From an uncultured Desulfofustis sp. (GTDB taxonomy: Bacteria > Desulfobacterota > Desulfobulbia > Desulfobulbales > Desulfocapsaceae): a DNA stretch of 64,000 nucleotides. The position numbers were made by a program, and so were the translations under genes. This document shows, piece after piece, positions 61,173-64,000 of this stretch; within the stretch, counting starts at the first letter, position 1; every line of letters starts with the position of its first letter. The stretch covers positions 1 through 64,000 of the forward strand of contig CAJQNS010000093.1 in the NCBI GenBank assembly GCA_905479735.1, read 5' to 3'. The notes beneath the pieces were generated by a model. It made no database searches. It was given only the letters and a program-made list of their open reading frames with translations, and was not told the DNA's origin.

Positions 61173-61877
61173 ATGGTCTTATCCCGCAGTCAACGTCAGG
61201 ATCTGAGAACAGGTTTCACTGCCAACCTGGTGGTTTCAGCCAGTGTGGCAGCCTATGGCAGTGTCTTAGGCCTTATGGCAGCCCAGAAAGGTTTGACCTG
61301 GTATCAGCTGCTGGTCATGAATCTCAGTGTCTTCGCCGGATCCGCTCAGTTCGTAATGGTCGATATGTGGTTGCCGCCCCTGCCCGTGGCGGAAATTATC
61401 CTTGCCGTGCTGGTGATCAACATGCGCTATCTATTGATCGGCGCCTCACTCAGCCCATTGTTTCGTGATACTTCGCTCAAGCATAAATTTCTGTTCATGC
61501 ACCTGGTGGCTGATGAGAACTGGGCCATGACCATGGCCAGATATTACAAGGGGCCGACCACCACCTGGTTCCTGCTTGGCGGCGGGCTCTGCGTCCAGGC
61601 CGCCTGGTGTTTCGGTACCCTGCTGGGACACCGGCTGGGGGCGGTGATCACCAATCCCGAGCGCTACGGGCTCGACTTTTCTTTCGTGGCCGTTTTTACC
61701 GCTCTGGTGTTCAGCTTCTGGAAGGGTAGACAGGATGTTCTTCCCTGGCTGGTAGCCGCTGCCGTAGCAGCTGTTTCGGAATCATTGATGCCGGGCAAAT
61801 GGTATATCGTTTGCGGAGGAGTTGCGGGTGCCCTGGTTGCAGCTCTGATGCCCCCTAAAGGTGCCAGCAATGATTAG
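61173..61877 (+). CDS. azlC: AzlC family branched-chain amino acid exporter, large subunit
   Basis: A 234-residue membrane protein: FTANLVVSASVAAYGSVLGLMA, MNLSVFAGSAQFVMVDMW (family signature), VINMRYLLIGASLSPLF. Together with AzlD exports branched-chain amino acids. Its stop lies inside the azlD start (8-base overlap). Confidence 0.9.
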   Translation: MVLSRSQRQDLRTGFTANLVVSASVAAYGSVLGLMAAQKGLTWYQLLVMNLSVFAGSAQFVMVDMWLPPLPVAEIILAVLVINMRYLLIGASLSPLFRDTSLKHKFLFMHLVADENWAMTMARYYKGPTTTWFLLGGGLCVQAAWCFGTLLGHRLGAVITNPERYGLDFSFVAVFTALVFSFWKGRQDVLPWLVAAAVAAVSESLMPGKWYIVCGGVAGALVAALMPPKGASND

Positions 61878-62184
61878 TCAAAACCTTGATTTACTGGTCT
61901 GGCTGACCATATTCGGTGCCGCCGCGGTCACTTACAGCCTCAGGATCGGCGGCCTGCTCCTCGCTGGAAAATTGCCCAAAACCGGAAGATTCAAGCGCTT
62001 CATGGATGCCCTGCCCGGGACTATCTTATTGTCGCTCATTGTCCCCGCTGCCCTCGCCGCCGGTCCGATCGGCTGGCTGGCAACGCTCTGCACCGGTCTC
62101 TGCAGCCTGAAAACAGGAAATGTATTTCTGTCGATGATCGTCGGTATCGTCATTGTCGCTGGCGGCCGGTTATACGGCTTTTAA
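61870..62184 (+). CDS. azlD: AzlD family exporter small subunit
   Basis: A 104-residue membrane protein with three to four spans, AVTYSLRIGGLLLAGKLPKTGRFKRFMDALPGTI in two parts being the AzlD signature. ATG 61870 overlaps azlC; a GTG three codons earlier is possible. Partner of AzlC. Confidence 0.88.
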   Translation: MISQNLDLLVWLTIFGAAAVTYSLRIGGLLLAGKLPKTGRFKRFMDALPGTILLSLIVPAALAAGPIGWLATLCTGLCSLKTGNVFLSMIVGIVIVAGGRLYGF

Positions 62185-62226
62185 TCTCTCCCCAAACAAC
62201 AATCTGAAATCTGCAGTTATAAGAGC

Positions 62227-62378
62227 GGAGGAGGATTAACTCATGTTTCATTGCGGTAGCCCGTCGTATCAGTTAAAACGGTTTTCGATCGCCTGTAGGC
62301 CGAAGGCCGTCACCCGATCGATTTTTCGCTGATACGTCGATAAAGGCGGAGAGCAGCAGCATGAGTTAATCCTCCTCC
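62227..62378. repeat. 152-bp palindromic element with 19-bp perfect terminal inverted repeats
   Basis: GGAGGAGGATTAACTCATG (62227-62245) faces its exact complement CATGAGTTAATCCTCCTCC (62360-62378). Inside are nested arms: CGTATCAG (62264-62271) with CTGATACG (62329-62336), CGATCG (62286-62291) with CGATCG (62315-62320), and GGCC-GAA-GGCC at the centre. No open reading frame. It looks like a palindromic MITE or a large structured RNA. It sits between azlD and a terminator. Confidence 0.7.
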
Positions 62379-62403
62379 ACTTCGCCATCCGGCCTTAGAA
62401 AAC

Positions 62404-62441
62404 AAAAAAAGGGCTGCCCCGACAACCGGGACAGCCCTTTT
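62404..62441. terminator. bidirectional rho-independent terminator between azlD and yajC
   Basis: GGGCTG (62411-62416) pairs with CAGCCC (62432-62437), and CCCG (62418-62421) with CGGG (62427-62430). Seven A precede and four T follow, so U-runs exist on both strands for the convergent azlD and yajC transcripts. Confidence 0.88.
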
Positions 62442-62481
62442 CATCTTTCTACACCTGTAGAATTTAACAGCCTTTGATTCC

Positions 62482-62841
62482 TCAGGATCCTGAAGACTTC
62501 AGTTTTTTCGTCTTGCCGTCCTTGGCTGCTTTGGGGTCGTCTTTTACCTGGGGGCCGGCGATTGATTGACGGTCTACTTTGATCTGGATGTTATCGGCAA
62601 TCTCCAGGGTCAGAACCGTATCGGTAATCCCGGTGATTTCCCCGTAAATCCCGCCTTTGGTAATGACCTTGTTACCTTTTTTCAAATCTCCTAGAAAGGA
62701 CTGATGCTGCTTAGCCTGTTTCTGCTGAGGTCTGATCAGCAGAAAATAGAAAACAACAAAAATCAGAATGAGTGGAAGAAACGAGGCAAATCCGCCTGCT
62801 CCCCCGGCCGCCGGAGCGGCTGCGTACGCTACTGAAGCCAT
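62482..62841 (-). CDS. yajC: preprotein translocase subunit YajC
   Basis: A 119-residue protein with one membrane span (about 18-40, SFLPLILIFVVFYFLLIRPQQKQ) and a C-terminal beta domain (GNKVITKGGIYGEITGI). RBS GGAGG. YajC is an accessory of SecDF. secD would usually follow but here a terminator ends the unit. Tgt lies upstream, the common tgt-yajC order. Confidence 0.92.
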   Translation of the reverse strand: MASVAYAAAPAAGGAGGFASFLPLILIFVVFYFLLIRPQQKQAKQHQSFLGDLKKGNKVITKGGIYGEITGITDTVLTLEIADNIQIKVDRQSIAGPQVKDDPKAAKDGKTKKLKSSGS

Positions 62842-62928
62842 GAAACTACCTCCACAATATTTAGTCGATTCGCGTACCCGGCTGTCAACCGGGCCGCGGG
62901 TTACCTTGATTTCTGGGCCCTACCTTAA

Positions 62929-64000
<1,072 letters not shown>

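Overview
The window looks like a chromosome segment of a strictly anaerobic Desulfobacterota (former Deltaproteobacteria) bacterium, probably close to the Desulfobulbia. The reasons are a methylene-THF reductase/heterodisulfide-reductase operon (MetF, MetV, MvhD, HdrABC), a Ni-CO dehydrogenase (CooS) with a DUF3786 partner, a periplasmic-type cobalt chelatase CbiK under a cobalamin riboswitch, a rubrerythrin, and clear signs of selenocysteine use. The genus is inferred from gene content only. I saw no rRNA, tRNA, CRISPR array, prophage or insertion sequence.

Layout. 1-2240: HtrA/DegP protease, a block of stacked inverted repeats and a small membrane protein. 2600-4700: cobalamin riboswitch, cbiK, a TetR-like protein lacking its DNA-binding domain, and a convergent small gene whose in-frame TGA falls exactly on a redox cysteine. 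4990-6650: secreted surface-antigen-like protein and an acidic EF-hand-like protein. 6750-16250: sugar kinase, SDR, GDPD, glutamine amidotransferase, a polyamine-type ABC transporter, methyltransferase and a BASS/ACR3-like carrier. 16540-28610: PilZ protein, then a minus-strand operon read metF paralog, PAS kinase, hdrC, hdrB, hdrA (double-headed), mvhD (with an in-frame Sec TGA), metV, metF, receiver, receiver-PAS-kinase. 29180-37740: zinc-ribbon/degenerate HD protein, a beta-hydroxyacid dehydrogenase, EamA exporter, DUF3786, cooS, adenylate cyclase and two small hypothetical genes. 37950-43360: C_GCAxxG_C_C protein, SAF-type oxidoreductase, YchF-like protein with an altered P-loop, ferredoxin, rubrerythrin and citrate synthase. 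43640-47850: polar amino acid ABC transporter plus an aspartoacylase-like hydrolase. 47830-57220: quinone reductase-like flavoprotein, SbmA-like transporter, OsmC, pRiA4b ORF-3 protein, nitroreductase, a large Cache-PAS-CBS-DUF294 sensor, HD-GYP, CaiB/BaiF and CobO. 57900-64000: Na+:solute symporter pair, YIP1, YigZ, AzlCD, a 152-bp palindromic element, YajC and Tgt (cut by the window edge).

How the genes fit together. MetF/MetV with HdrABC-MvhD would couple methylene-THF/methyl-THF interconversion to heterodisulfide-type or ferredoxin electron transfer, and CooS handles CO/CO2; with the corrinoid genes (cbiK, cobO) this fits a Wood-Ljungdahl pathway. Citrate synthase, ferredoxin and rubrerythrin are consistent with anaerobic carbon metabolism and oxygen defence.

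The most notable observations are two genes hidden by in-frame UGA codons, each followed by a SECIS-like hairpin (4426-4698 and 20645-21103); a palindrome TRCCAC-ATY-GTGGYA found at three places, twice between the -35 and -10 of a promoter (cooS and a promoter upstream of the cyclase gene); signalling genes built into the Met-Hdr operon together with a possible attenuator in its leader; and strong stem-loops directly after the binding-protein gene in both ABC transporter operons.
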